A stretch of DNA of 14,336 nucleotides, from contig NZ_CALHIK010000035.1 in NCBI RefSeq assembly GCF_938030785.1, forward strand, positions 1 to 14,336, given 5' to 3'. A model generated the notes under the pieces. It had not been told where the DNA came from. It ran no database searches and saw only the letters and a list, made by a program, of their open reading frames with translations. Made by a program: the position numbers and the translations under genes. The DNA is from an uncultured Campylobacter sp. (GTDB lineage: Bacteria; Campylobacterota; Campylobacteria; Campylobacterales; Campylobacteraceae). Positions 1-6,785 of the stretch are shown in pieces (within the stretch, counting starts at the first letter, position 1; each line of letters opens with the position of its first letter).

Positions 1-633
1 TGCCAGCGTGAGATACTCGAAATACGACAGGCTATCTTTAAACTCCGAGGGCAAGTTTGCCTGCAAAAATTCATGCGCGCGCTGAAGCTGCACGTCGCTA
101 ACGTCGCGTCCGATCGGCGCGGATCTGAAATTTAGATCAATCAAAGCAGCTTTAAAATTTAGCCCGACCGGCGCGGCGGCAGAATTGGCTTCAAGCGGCA
201 TACCGTTAAAATTTGAGCCCATCGGCGTAGCGTTAGAATTTAGCCCAAGCGGGGCGTCGCCGAAATTTAGCCCGCCCGAGCCTTTTGTGTCGCGGCGGAT
301 ACTTACCGCAGCACGCGCATTTTCCGTAGCGCGCGATTTTTCCGCGATAAGAGCATTTACCGCGCCGGGGCCCGCAAGATAGATGCGCTCGTTGAGCCTG
401 AAAACGTGCGGGCTGGTGTAGTGCCCGACCCTAAAGCCCGCGGCAGCGATCGCGTTGGCCAAAAACCGCCCGGTGCTGCCCTTACCGTTGGTGCCGATGA
501 TCTGAATGACGTTTTTGAGCGGAATTTTATCCTTTATGCTCTCGTACGCCTTCGGAAAGCGCTCATAGTCGATCTTTTTATAAAAAATCGGGCGATCATT
601 TAGAAATTTTTTAACGCTGCAAATTTTGCTCAA
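1..633 (-). CDS. folC: Bifunctional folylpolyglutamate synthase / dihydrofolate synthase, N-terminal part, cut by window edge
   Basis: FolC adds glutamate to dihydropteroate and to folates in the cytoplasm, using ATP. The 211 codons seen carry the opening of the Mur-ligase-like fold: an N-terminal helix with DYERFPKAYESIK (22-34), the P-loop GTNGKGSTG (47-55), then YTSPH (72-76) and the NER motif (81-83). The family's usual SDxxLxxAHEFL and LSYFEYLTLA segments follow at about 179-211, and the gene runs off the left edge. The start is the TTG at 631-633: an in-frame TGA lies two codons upstream and AAGGA sits 7 nt before the TTG. It overlaps lptE by 23 bp, which suggests coupled translation. 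The odd part is residues ~88-176. Most homologues have only a few residues between the NER motif and the SD helix; here there are about 85 more, largely tandem repeats (listed separately). Reading frame and motifs are intact, so I call it a gene rather than a pseudogene, but the ATP/folate domain beyond residue 211 is not visible. Confidence 0.93.
   Translation of the reverse strand, partial: MSKICSVKKFLNDRPIFYKKIDYERFPKAYESIKDKIPLKNVIQIIGTNGKGSTGRFLANAIAAAGFRVGHYTSPHVFRLNERIYLAGPGAVNALIAEKSRATENARAAVSIRRDTKGSGGLNFGDAPLGLNSNATPMGSNFNGMPLEANSAAAPVGLNFKAALIDLNFRSAPIGRDVSDVQLQRAHEFLQANLPSEFKDSLSYFEYLTLA
112..273 (-). repeat. In-frame tandem repeat in folC, six 27-bp units (9 residues each)
   Basis: Read in the folC frame, residues 121-174 fall exactly into six nonapeptides: GLNFGDAPL, GLNSNATPM, GSNFNGMPL, EANSAAAPV, GLNFKAALI and DLNFRSAPI. 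The consensus is G-L-N-F-x-x-A-P-(hydrophobic). At DNA level an AAATTT or GAATTx word recurs on the plus strand at 128, 155, 182, 209, 236 and 263, always 27 bp apart. Unit borders on the plus strand are 112, 139, 166, 193, 220 and 247. The units have diverged, so this is an old or drifting array. Because 27 is a multiple of three, gain or loss of units would not break folC. Confidence 0.9.
293..364 (-). repeat. In-frame degenerate tandem repeat in folC, four 18-bp units (6 residues each)
   Basis: Just upstream (in gene sense) of the 27-bp array, four 18-bp units lie end to end at 293-310, 311-328, 329-346 and 347-364. In the folC frame they encode, in order, AVNALI, AEKSRA, TENARA and AVSIRR. 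The DNA similarity is clearer than the protein similarity: on the plus strand each unit carries an ATTTxCCGxx-like or related core at the same offset. The unit length and sequence differ from the neighbouring 27-bp family, so the two arrays appear to have arisen separately. The units are strongly diverged and the outer borders are uncertain. Confidence 0.65.
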
Positions 634-1153
634 CCCTCAGTCCTTTGATCGCAAGCGCCGAGACGAACTCGTCAAATGCCTGCGCCGAGGCGTTTTCGAT
701 CGCGTCGTAGCGATCCTTGTCGCTTATAATCGAGCTCGTGTCGTAGTTGTTTTTGACTAGACGGCTGACCCTGAAATCGTAATCGCCCACGCAATCTTTG
801 CTAAAAATTTCGCCGTTTTTAAGCTTCGTACTGAAATTTACGACCAAATTTGCGCGGTAGCTCGTGATATAGCCGAACTGATCGTATGAAAGCTCGCTAA
901 AGCTCAGCCTTTTGATCGAGGCGACGATCTGGGTTTGAGCCGAGTTTTTATCCGCAAGGCTCATGCCCAGGCGCTGGACTATGCCCTGCCTGATCGCGTC
1001 TTTGATCGCGACGGTGTTTTGCGGATCGGTCTTGCTCATCATTACATCCACAAATACGCTTCCATCCATCGTTTCTTTCGCGATCCTTGCGGCGGGTTTG
1101 TAGCCGCAGCCGATCAAAAAAATCAAACAAAAAACGGTTAAAGCTTTCCTCAT
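611..1153 (-). CDS. lptE: LPS assembly lipoprotein LptE-like
   Basis: LptE is an outer-membrane lipoprotein that plugs the LptD barrel and helps deliver lipopolysaccharide or lipooligosaccharide to the cell surface. The 180-residue protein begins with a typical lipoprotein signal: MRK, a hydrophobic stretch, then the lipobox LIGC with the lipidated Cys at 16. The mature part has the 'CGYKPA' opening common in LptE proteins and a mixed alpha/beta pattern. The product name rests on this plus its place next to leuS; the leuS-lptE pair is also adjacent in E. coli. The leuS stop lies 6 bp upstream, and AGG within that spacer serves as a weak ribosome site before the ATG. The 3' end overlaps folC by 23 bp. 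The lipid anchor would be completed by Lnt, encoded in the same window. An unrelated small lipoprotein is the main alternative, since LptE sequences diverge strongly. Confidence 0.82.
   Translation of the reverse strand: MRKALTVFCLIFLIGCGYKPAARIAKETMDGSVFVDVMMSKTDPQNTVAIKDAIRQGIVQRLGMSLADKNSAQTQIVASIKRLSFSELSYDQFGYITSYRANLVVNFSTKLKNGEIFSKDCVGDYDFRVSRLVKNNYDTSSIISDKDRYDAIENASAQAFDEFVSALAIKGLRVEQNLQR
641..645 (-). promoter_or_regulatory. Ribosome binding site deciding the folC TTG start
   Basis: On the minus strand AAGGA (641-645) precedes the TTG at 633-631 with a 7-nt spacer, inside the last codons of lptE. An in-frame TGA just upstream excludes a longer folC, and the next downstream codons offer no ATG or GTG before the conserved N-terminal segment. 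This makes TTG the best start. Confidence 0.7.
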
Positions 1154-1159
1154 CTTCGC

Positions 1160-3607
1160 CTACTTTATCACCAAATTTACGAGCTTGTTTTTGACGTAAA
1201 TTTTTTTTACGATGCTCTTGCCCTCTAGCCATTTGGCGCAATTCTGCTTCGCAAGGCTTAAAATTTCGCCCTCGCTTAGGCTCGCGCTCGCCTCGAACTC
1301 GGCGCGCTTTTTGCCGTTAATCGTGACGGCGAGTTTGATCGTATCGCTCTCGAATACCTCTTCGCAAACTCTCAGCTCGCAAAAATTCGCCCGTCCAAAC
1401 AGCCTCTCGCTAAGCTCTGCGCAGATGTGCGGCACGATAGGCTCAAGCAGACTTAAGATCACAAAGTAGCCCTCGGTGAATACGTCTTTGTCGCTCTGCG
1501 CGTTTAGGGCGTTTAGCGCCTCCATACACGCAGCGATTAGGGTATTAAAAGCAAAGCTACTCTCATAAACCTGCTGCGATTTCTTAAGCGCCTCGTAAAC
1601 TTTAAGGCGAGCATATTTTTCCTCTTTATTTAGGCTCGCATGGTCGATCTGCGGAATTTTATCCGTGGCATAGGCGTTTTCGGCGCGATCGTAAAGGCGA
1701 TTTAAAAATTTATACGCGCCCTCTACCGCGCTGTCGTTCCACTCAAGCTCCTTTTGCGGCGGTGCTGCAAAAAGTATAAAAAGTCTCGCCGTATCGGCGC
1801 CGTATCTCTCGATAATATCATCGGGATCGACGGTGTTTCCCTTGCTTTTACTCATCTTCGCGCCGTCTTTTAGCACCATACCCTGAGTTAGCAGCCGCTC
1901 AAACGGCTCGCTATCGCGCAGATAGCCTATGTCGCGAAGAGCCTTTTGGAAAAATCTCGCATACAAAAGGTGCAATATCGCGTGCTCGATGCCGCCGATA
2001 TATTGATCGACGTTCATCCAGTAATTCACGCTTTGCTCGTCAAACGCCCGCTGCTGCCACGTCCGCTCGTCGCTTGCGTAGCGCGCGAAATACCACGAGC
2101 TTTCAAAAAATGTATCGAGCGTGTCGGTTTCGCGCACCCCGTCGCCGCCGCATTTAGGGCATTTGCAAAACTTCCAGCTAGGATGCGCGTCGAGCGGATT
2201 ACCCTTGCCTGTGATTTTAATATCCTGCGGAAGCTCTACGGGTAGATTTGAAATTTCTTCGCTTACAAGCCCGCATTTTGGGCAGTGGATCATCGGGATC
2301 GGCGCGCCCCAGTAGCGCTGGCGGCTCACTCCCCAATCGCGCAGTTTAAAATTTACCACGCGGCGTCCGAGCTTTAGCTCCTCAAATTTTGAGATAACGG
2401 CGCTTTTTGCTTTCTCGCTATCCATGCCGCTAAACTCTTCAGAATTTACCAAAACTCCGCTCTCTACGTAAGCTTTGCTAGCGTCGTAATCGCCGCTTTT
2501 AGGAGCGATGCTTTGGATGATCGGCAGGTTAAATTTCTTCGCAAACTCAAAGTCTCTCTCATCATGCGCAGGCACCGCCATAACCGCGCCGCCGCCGTAT
2601 TCTGCTAGGACGAAATTTGCGGTCCAAACGGGGATCTTTTTGCCGCTTAGCGGATGAAGCACGCTGATTCCGAGGCTCACGCCGTCCTTATCGCTTGCTT
2701 GGCGCTCGCGCGGGCTTTGATTTAAAATTTCTCTTACCTTCGCCGCAGCTTCGGCGCCGAGTAAATTTTCATCCAAAAGTCTCTTTACGACCTCATGCTC
2801 CGGCGCAAGCGCCGCGTAGCTCATGCCGTAAATCGTATCGGGGCGCGTCGTAAAAACCCTGAAGCCCTCGATGCCGCCAAGATTAGCGCTGCTTTGCTCG
2901 TCAAATTTAAAGTTAAATTCCAAACCCTCGCTGCGTCCGATCCAGTTCTCCTGCATCGTAAGCACCTGAGCGGGCCACTTGCCCTCAAGCTCCTTTAAGC
3001 AATCCAAAAGCTCCTGCGCGTAGGCGGTGATTTTTAGATAATATCCCGGCATCTGCTTTTGCACGACCTCGTTGCCGCAGCGCCAACACCTGCCCTCCTC
3101 GACCTGCTCGTTGGCAAGCACCGTCTGATCGTGCTCGCACCAATTTACCACGGCGCTTTTTCTGTAGATGAGCCCTTTTTCAAAAAGCTTGATGAAAAAT
3201 TCCTGCTCCCAGCGCGTATAGAGCGGATCGGAAGTAGCGAGCATGCGGCGAGCCGAAAAGCTAAAGCCTAGGCGGTGCAGCTCGTTTTTCATATAATCGA
3301 TATTTTCGTAGGTCCAAGTTTTGGGATGGGTGCCGTGTTTGATCGCCGCGTTTTCTGCTGGCATTCCGAAGCTGTCAAAGCCGATCGGCTGAAGCACGTT
3401 GTATCCGCGCAGCCTATAATAGCGACTCAAAGCGTCGCCGATGCTGTAGTTTCGCACATGCCCCATATGGATGCGGCCGCTTGGGTAGGGAAACATCGAA
3501 AGGATATATTTTTTAGGTAGGCTATAATCATCCTTAGGCTCGAAAACCCCCTCGTCGTCCCAAATTTTCTGCCATTTAAACTCGATACTTTTACTGTCGT
3601 AAGGCAT
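1160..3607 (-). CDS. leuS: Leucyl-tRNA synthetase
   Basis: This class I synthetase charges tRNA-Leu with leucine in the cytoplasm. At 815 residues it is somewhat shorter than E. coli LeuRS. The PYPSGRIHMGH block (40-50) contains the HIGH-type signature as HMGH (47-50), and the second ATP-binding signature KMSKS is at 584-588. Between them lies the CP1 editing domain, with its threonine-rich site TTRPDT (253-258) and the conserved AHDERD motif whose Asp349 contacts the misacylated amino group in the family. A four-Cys zinc-type knuckle (CPKCG ... CKCPKCGGDG) follows the WGVSRQRYWG motif. The C-terminal end, around KNKLVNLVIK, is the usual tRNA-binding tail. A strong AGGAG ribosome site lies 6-7 nt before the ATG and overlaps the stop region of the upstream membrane-protein gene. 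All key motifs are intact. Confidence 0.98.
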   Translation of the reverse strand: MPYDSKSIEFKWQKIWDDEGVFEPKDDYSLPKKYILSMFPYPSGRIHMGHVRNYSIGDALSRYYRLRGYNVLQPIGFDSFGMPAENAAIKHGTHPKTWTYENIDYMKNELHRLGFSFSARRMLATSDPLYTRWEQEFFIKLFEKGLIYRKSAVVNWCEHDQTVLANEQVEEGRCWRCGNEVVQKQMPGYYLKITAYAQELLDCLKELEGKWPAQVLTMQENWIGRSEGLEFNFKFDEQSSANLGGIEGFRVFTTRPDTIYGMSYAALAPEHEVVKRLLDENLLGAEAAAKVREILNQSPRERQASDKDGVSLGISVLHPLSGKKIPVWTANFVLAEYGGGAVMAVPAHDERDFEFAKKFNLPIIQSIAPKSGDYDASKAYVESGVLVNSEEFSGMDSEKAKSAVISKFEELKLGRRVVNFKLRDWGVSRQRYWGAPIPMIHCPKCGLVSEEISNLPVELPQDIKITGKGNPLDAHPSWKFCKCPKCGGDGVRETDTLDTFFESSWYFARYASDERTWQQRAFDEQSVNYWMNVDQYIGGIEHAILHLLYARFFQKALRDIGYLRDSEPFERLLTQGMVLKDGAKMSKSKGNTVDPDDIIERYGADTARLFILFAAPPQKELEWNDSAVEGAYKFLNRLYDRAENAYATDKIPQIDHASLNKEEKYARLKVYEALKKSQQVYESSFAFNTLIAACMEALNALNAQSDKDVFTEGYFVILSLLEPIVPHICAELSERLFGRANFCELRVCEEVFESDTIKLAVTINGKKRAEFEASASLSEGEILSLAKQNCAKWLEGKSIVKKIYVKNKLVNLVIK

Positions 3608-3615
3608 AGGCTCTC

Positions 3616-3957
3616 CTAAAATTCATCTCTTGTTTTTGCAGATTCGATCGAGATCAAAATGAGCGAGAAGAAATTTGCAAGCAGCGCGCCGATCGCAAGT
3701 GAGGTTACGATCGAAAGATCGCCGGGTGCGACTAAGATCAAAACAAACGCCGGTATGAGATGCAGATCCGCTACGAGCGAACTTGCGAAAAGCTCGGCTG
3801 CGAGCATATTTCGCACGCCCACCTTCAAAAGCGTCGAGACCGCATTTACGCTGGTTGCGATGAAAAGTAAAATTTCATGCCTTTCGTAAATAAATCCGCC
3901 GATCGTCGTCATGCTCATCAGAGCGAAAAATATATAAATTACCCTTCCCCAATTCAT
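3616..3957 (-). CDS. Small four-helix membrane protein of unknown function
   Basis: The 113-residue protein is almost entirely hydrophobic. I see four likely membrane helices at about 4-22, 27-46, 55-77 and 82-103, joined by very short loops, and a charged C-terminal tail (ESAKTRDEF). There is no cleavable signal and no catalytic motif that I recognise. It may belong to a small family (possibly DUF6394) that I recall near leuS/secF in Campylobacter, but I cannot verify that here. It is a real gene rather than a shadow: start and stop fit tightly between neighbours (9 bp after secF, 8 bp before leuS), TAAGGAT provides a ribosome site overlapping the secF stop, and the composition is membrane-like only in this frame. 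Placement directly after secD-secF allows a role in export or membrane-protein insertion, which is inference only. Confidence 0.8.
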   Translation of the reverse strand: MNWGRVIYIFFALMSMTTIGGFIYERHEILLFIATSVNAVSTLLKVGVRNMLAAELFASSLVADLHLIPAFVLILVAPGDLSIVTSLAIGALLANFFSLILISIESAKTRDEF

Positions 3958-3966
3958 CTTCTATCC

Positions 3967-4935
3967 TTACACCGTGCCTTTTTCATACATGGCTCGGTTT
4001 TTTTCTTTCTCTTTGATACGGCGCTGTTTTTCAGCCAAAAACGCGCGATACTTCTCTACGTTAAATTTAAAGATAATCAGTAGCGGTGCGGCTACGAAGA
4101 TCGAGCTGAAAGTTCCTGCAATGACGCCCACCAACATCACGAAGCTAAAGCCGTGGATCATCTCTCCGCCCCAGAAGAACAAAATCACTATGACGATGAG
4201 CGTCGTAAGCGAGGTTAGGACTGTGCGCGAAAGCGTGTGCGAGATCGATTCGTTGATGACTTCGTTAAGCTTGACCGATTTACTTTCCTTCACGCCCTCG
4301 CGAATTCTATCGAAAACGACGATGGTATCGTTAAGCGAATAACCCATGATGGTTAGAAGCGCGGCTAAAATTTCAAGGTTGAAATCAACGCCCGCAAGTA
4401 TTAGCGCGCCCACCGCGACTACGACGTCGTGCAGATCCGATAATACCGCGGCGACCGCAAATCTCCACTCAAAGCGCAGAGTGATATAAACCAAAATCAG
4501 AGCAAACGATACGCAAACCGCCATAATGCCCTTTGTGCGAAGCTCCTCGCCGACTTTTGGACCCACTATATCGACCTTGCGGACTTCAAAATTTCCGCTG
4601 CCTTGCAAAATTTCTTGCGCGGCAAGAGCGGGGTTGTCGCCCAGCGAATCCGCAGCGCCCGAGTATCTTATAGTAACCTCCTCGTCGCTGCCGAATTCCG
4701 TCACGTTTATGTTGCCTAAATTTGCCGCCTCGAAGCGCTTTCTAATCTCGTCCAGAGGCGCTTTGGCGTCATATTTTACCTGGATGAGCGTACCGCCGCT
4801 AAAATCGATGCCGTAGTTAAAGCCCTTAATCAAAAACAGCGCGATAGAGCCTACTATCAAAATGGCAGAAAGCGCAAAGGTGAAATATCTAAATTTCATA
4901 AAATCATAAATTTTATCTTTATCGAATAGTTGCAT
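3967..4935 (-). CDS. secF: Protein translocase subunit SecF
   Basis: SecF pairs with SecD in the inner membrane and uses the proton gradient to help pull exported proteins through SecYEG. The 322-residue product has the usual layout: a first membrane helix (~17-36), the conserved GIDFSGGTLIQV block (~42-53), a periplasmic P4 domain with VDIVGPKVGEEL, and then five closely spaced C-terminal helices with the family motifs LSDLHDVVVAVG, GYSLNDTIVVFDRIRE and SRTVLTSLTTL. A basic/acidic cytoplasmic tail (EKQRRIKEKEKNRA) closes the protein. The gene overlaps the end of secD by 17 bp; AAAGG lies about 7 nt before the ATG within secD. Nothing unusual was seen. Confidence 0.97.
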   Translation of the reverse strand: MQLFDKDKIYDFMKFRYFTFALSAILIVGSIALFLIKGFNYGIDFSGGTLIQVKYDAKAPLDEIRKRFEAANLGNINVTEFGSDEEVTIRYSGAADSLGDNPALAAQEILQGSGNFEVRKVDIVGPKVGEELRTKGIMAVCVSFALILVYITLRFEWRFAVAAVLSDLHDVVVAVGALILAGVDFNLEILAALLTIMGYSLNDTIVVFDRIREGVKESKSVKLNEVINESISHTLSRTVLTSLTTLIVIVILFFWGGEMIHGFSFVMLVGVIAGTFSSIFVAAPLLIIFKFNVEKYRAFLAEKQRRIKEKEKNRAMYEKGTV

Positions 4936-6523
4936 TTGCGACCTTTCTAATTTTATAGCCGAGCCAAAGCGCGGTATTTTTGCTCTTTTCCATCTTGGCG
5001 ATCACCAGCTCAAACATTCCGTGAGTACCCAAAATCGCCGTTATCATCGACGCCACGATACCAATACTCATCGTAACGGCAAAACCTTTCACGGGACCCG
5101 TGCCGTAAGCATAAAGCGCAGCAGAGGTGATCAGCGTCGTGATATTGGAGTCTATGATCGCGCTCATCGCGTTCTCATAGCCCTTGCTTATACTTTGACC
5201 TATCGAAGCGCCCGTTTTAAGCACCTCTCTGATACGCTCATTGATGATGACGTTCGCATCCACCGCCATTCCGACCGTCAAAACTATACCCGCCATTCCT
5301 GGAAGCGTCAATGTTGCGCCGAATAGCGCCATACAAGCGATCAAAAACAAGATATTTACCACAAGCGCGATGTCGGCAAAAAGCCCCGCTACGCCGTAGT
5401 AGAAAATCATAAAGATCAAAATCGCAACCGCCGCCAAACTAAGCGCCGCCATGCTCTTATCGATGCTATCCTGTCCTAGGCTAGGGCCGATACTGCGCGT
5501 TTCGGATACTTTGACCGGAGCCAAAAGCGCGCCGCTTCTAAGCGCTATCGCTACGTCGTGCGCCTCCTCGACGCTAAATCCGCCGCTGATCTGACCGCTG
5601 CCGCCGCCGATACGCTCGTTTATGCGCGGTGCGGAGTAAACCTTGCCGTCAAGTACGATCGCAAGGCGCTTACCGACGTTTTTGCCGGTAAAATCGCCGA
5701 AAATTTGAGCGCCTTGAGAATTCAGCGTAAAATTTATGATCGGCTGGTTGGTGTGCTGATCGAAGGCAACCTTCGCATCGACTAGCATCGCGCCGTCTAA
5801 AACCGGAATTTCTTTTATGAGATACTTGTAATTCGGATTTTTAACGTCGGGATAGATCACATCGCCGTAAGCTCTGGCATCCGCTGCGCTGATAGTCTGC
5901 GCGCGGTCTTGGCGCACATCGTCCACCGCCATAAGCTGCAAGTGAGCTGCTTTGGCGATCAGATCTTTGGCGCGCTGTTCATCCGCTGCGTTTTTGACGC
6001 CCGGAAGCTCAACCAAAATATAGCTCTCGCCCTGCTTTGCTACCGTTGGCTCCGCAAGTCCAAATTGATCCAAGCGGTTTCGGATAGTTTCTACGGCCTG
6101 TTCGATCGCGTATTTTTTAGTAGCCTCAATCTCCTCGGGCGTTAGCGTGACGCGGTATTTTTCGCCAGATTTTTGAATGTCCAAACCGCTTGCGGCGTTA
6201 TGCAAAATCGCATCAAATTTAGAAGCCTCGTCCGCGTCTAAAATTTCAAATTCAAACGAATCGCCTTCCAATTTTAGCCCGTCCATCAACAGATCGTCGC
6301 GCTTGGCGGCGTAATTGACGCTAGCGGCGATCGATTTGATCTTTGAAACGACCGCCTCGTCGCTTTGAACTTCCAAAAGCATATGCAGGCCGCCTTGCAG
6401 ATCCAAACCCAAGTTTATCTTGCTTCCCTTTTCGGTCTGGAAGATCGAAGGCGCGGCAAAAATCGCCGAAAAGATCACCGCAGCCAAAAAGATCAGCAGG
6501 CGGTATGAAATTTTACTAGTCAT
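4919..6523 (-). CDS. secD: Protein translocase subunit SecD
   Basis: SecD is the larger partner of SecF in the proton-driven export helper complex. The 534-residue protein starts with one membrane helix (~6-27), followed by the signature GLDLQGGLHMLLEV. A large periplasmic P1 domain follows, including the ELPGVKNAADEQRAK segment and the INERIGGGSGQISGGF loop. Five C-terminal helices begin after RSIGPSLGQDSI, with the GMAVDANVIINERIRE motif typical of SecD TM4. Length and order are normal for epsilonproteobacteria, where the P1 region is smaller than in E. coli. The start overlaps the end of yajC by 8 bp (ATGACTAG), so translation is likely coupled; the ribosome site (AAGAAAA) is weak, in keeping with that. 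Confidence 0.97.
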   Translation of the reverse strand: MTSKISYRLLIFLAAVIFSAIFAAPSIFQTEKGSKINLGLDLQGGLHMLLEVQSDEAVVSKIKSIAASVNYAAKRDDLLMDGLKLEGDSFEFEILDADEASKFDAILHNAASGLDIQKSGEKYRVTLTPEEIEATKKYAIEQAVETIRNRLDQFGLAEPTVAKQGESYILVELPGVKNAADEQRAKDLIAKAAHLQLMAVDDVRQDRAQTISAADARAYGDVIYPDVKNPNYKYLIKEIPVLDGAMLVDAKVAFDQHTNQPIINFTLNSQGAQIFGDFTGKNVGKRLAIVLDGKVYSAPRINERIGGGSGQISGGFSVEEAHDVAIALRSGALLAPVKVSETRSIGPSLGQDSIDKSMAALSLAAVAILIFMIFYYGVAGLFADIALVVNILFLIACMALFGATLTLPGMAGIVLTVGMAVDANVIINERIREVLKTGASIGQSISKGYENAMSAIIDSNITTLITSAALYAYGTGPVKGFAVTMSIGIVASMITAILGTHGMFELVIAKMEKSKNTALWLGYKIRKVANATIR

Positions 6524-6785
6524 CTAATTTTCTTGCCACAAACTGTTTATCCAGCTCAACCATGACCTCATCGTTAAGCTTAACTGTGATAAAATCCTCG
6601 TTGGTTTTTACGACCGTGCATTTTATACCGCCGTTGGTGACGATTTTATCGCCTTTTGCGAGTGCGTCAATCATCGCCTTATGATCCTTGGCCTGTTTTT
6701 GCTGCGGTCTGATAATCAAAAAATACATAATCGCGAAGATTACGACGATAGGTAGGATTGATGCAAAGAAGTTTCCTTGTTCCAT
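6516..6785 (-). CDS. yajC: SecDF-associated protein YajC
   Basis: YajC is a small single-span inner-membrane protein that forms a complex with SecD and SecF. The 89-residue product has a hydrophobic helix at ~8-25 followed by the diagnostic IIRPQQKQAKDHK segment and a small soluble domain with GDKIVTNGGIKCTV, which matches the YajC family end to end. It is the first gene of the minus-strand operon. AAAGGA lies about 6 nt before the ATG. Its 5' end faces lnt head to head: the first ~25 bp of yajC also form the opening codons of the annotated lnt frame on the other strand. Confidence 0.96.
   Translation of the reverse strand: MEQGNFFASILPIVVIFAIMYFLIIRPQQKQAKDHKAMIDALAKGDKIVTNGGIKCTVVKTNEDFITVKLNDEVMVELDKQFVARKLDD

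Noticed and set aside
112..273. The folC repeat as a possible CRISPR array
   Set aside because: Units are 27 bp without distinct spacers and are continuous and in frame; there are no cas genes nearby.
185..382. Plus-strand ORF of 65 codons with periodic GxxLKF/LEFSPS residues
   Set aside because: It is the antisense of the folC repeat tracts; periodicity and openness follow from the repeats. No ribosome site or independent support.
406..603. Plus-strand 65-codon ORF
   Set aside because: It is antisense to the FolC P-loop region, whose motifs are clear on the minus strand.
948..1241. Minus-strand 97-codon ORF spanning the lptE/leuS junction
   Set aside because: It overlaps two real genes on the same strand in another frame, and its Arg/Gln-rich product looks like a frame shadow.
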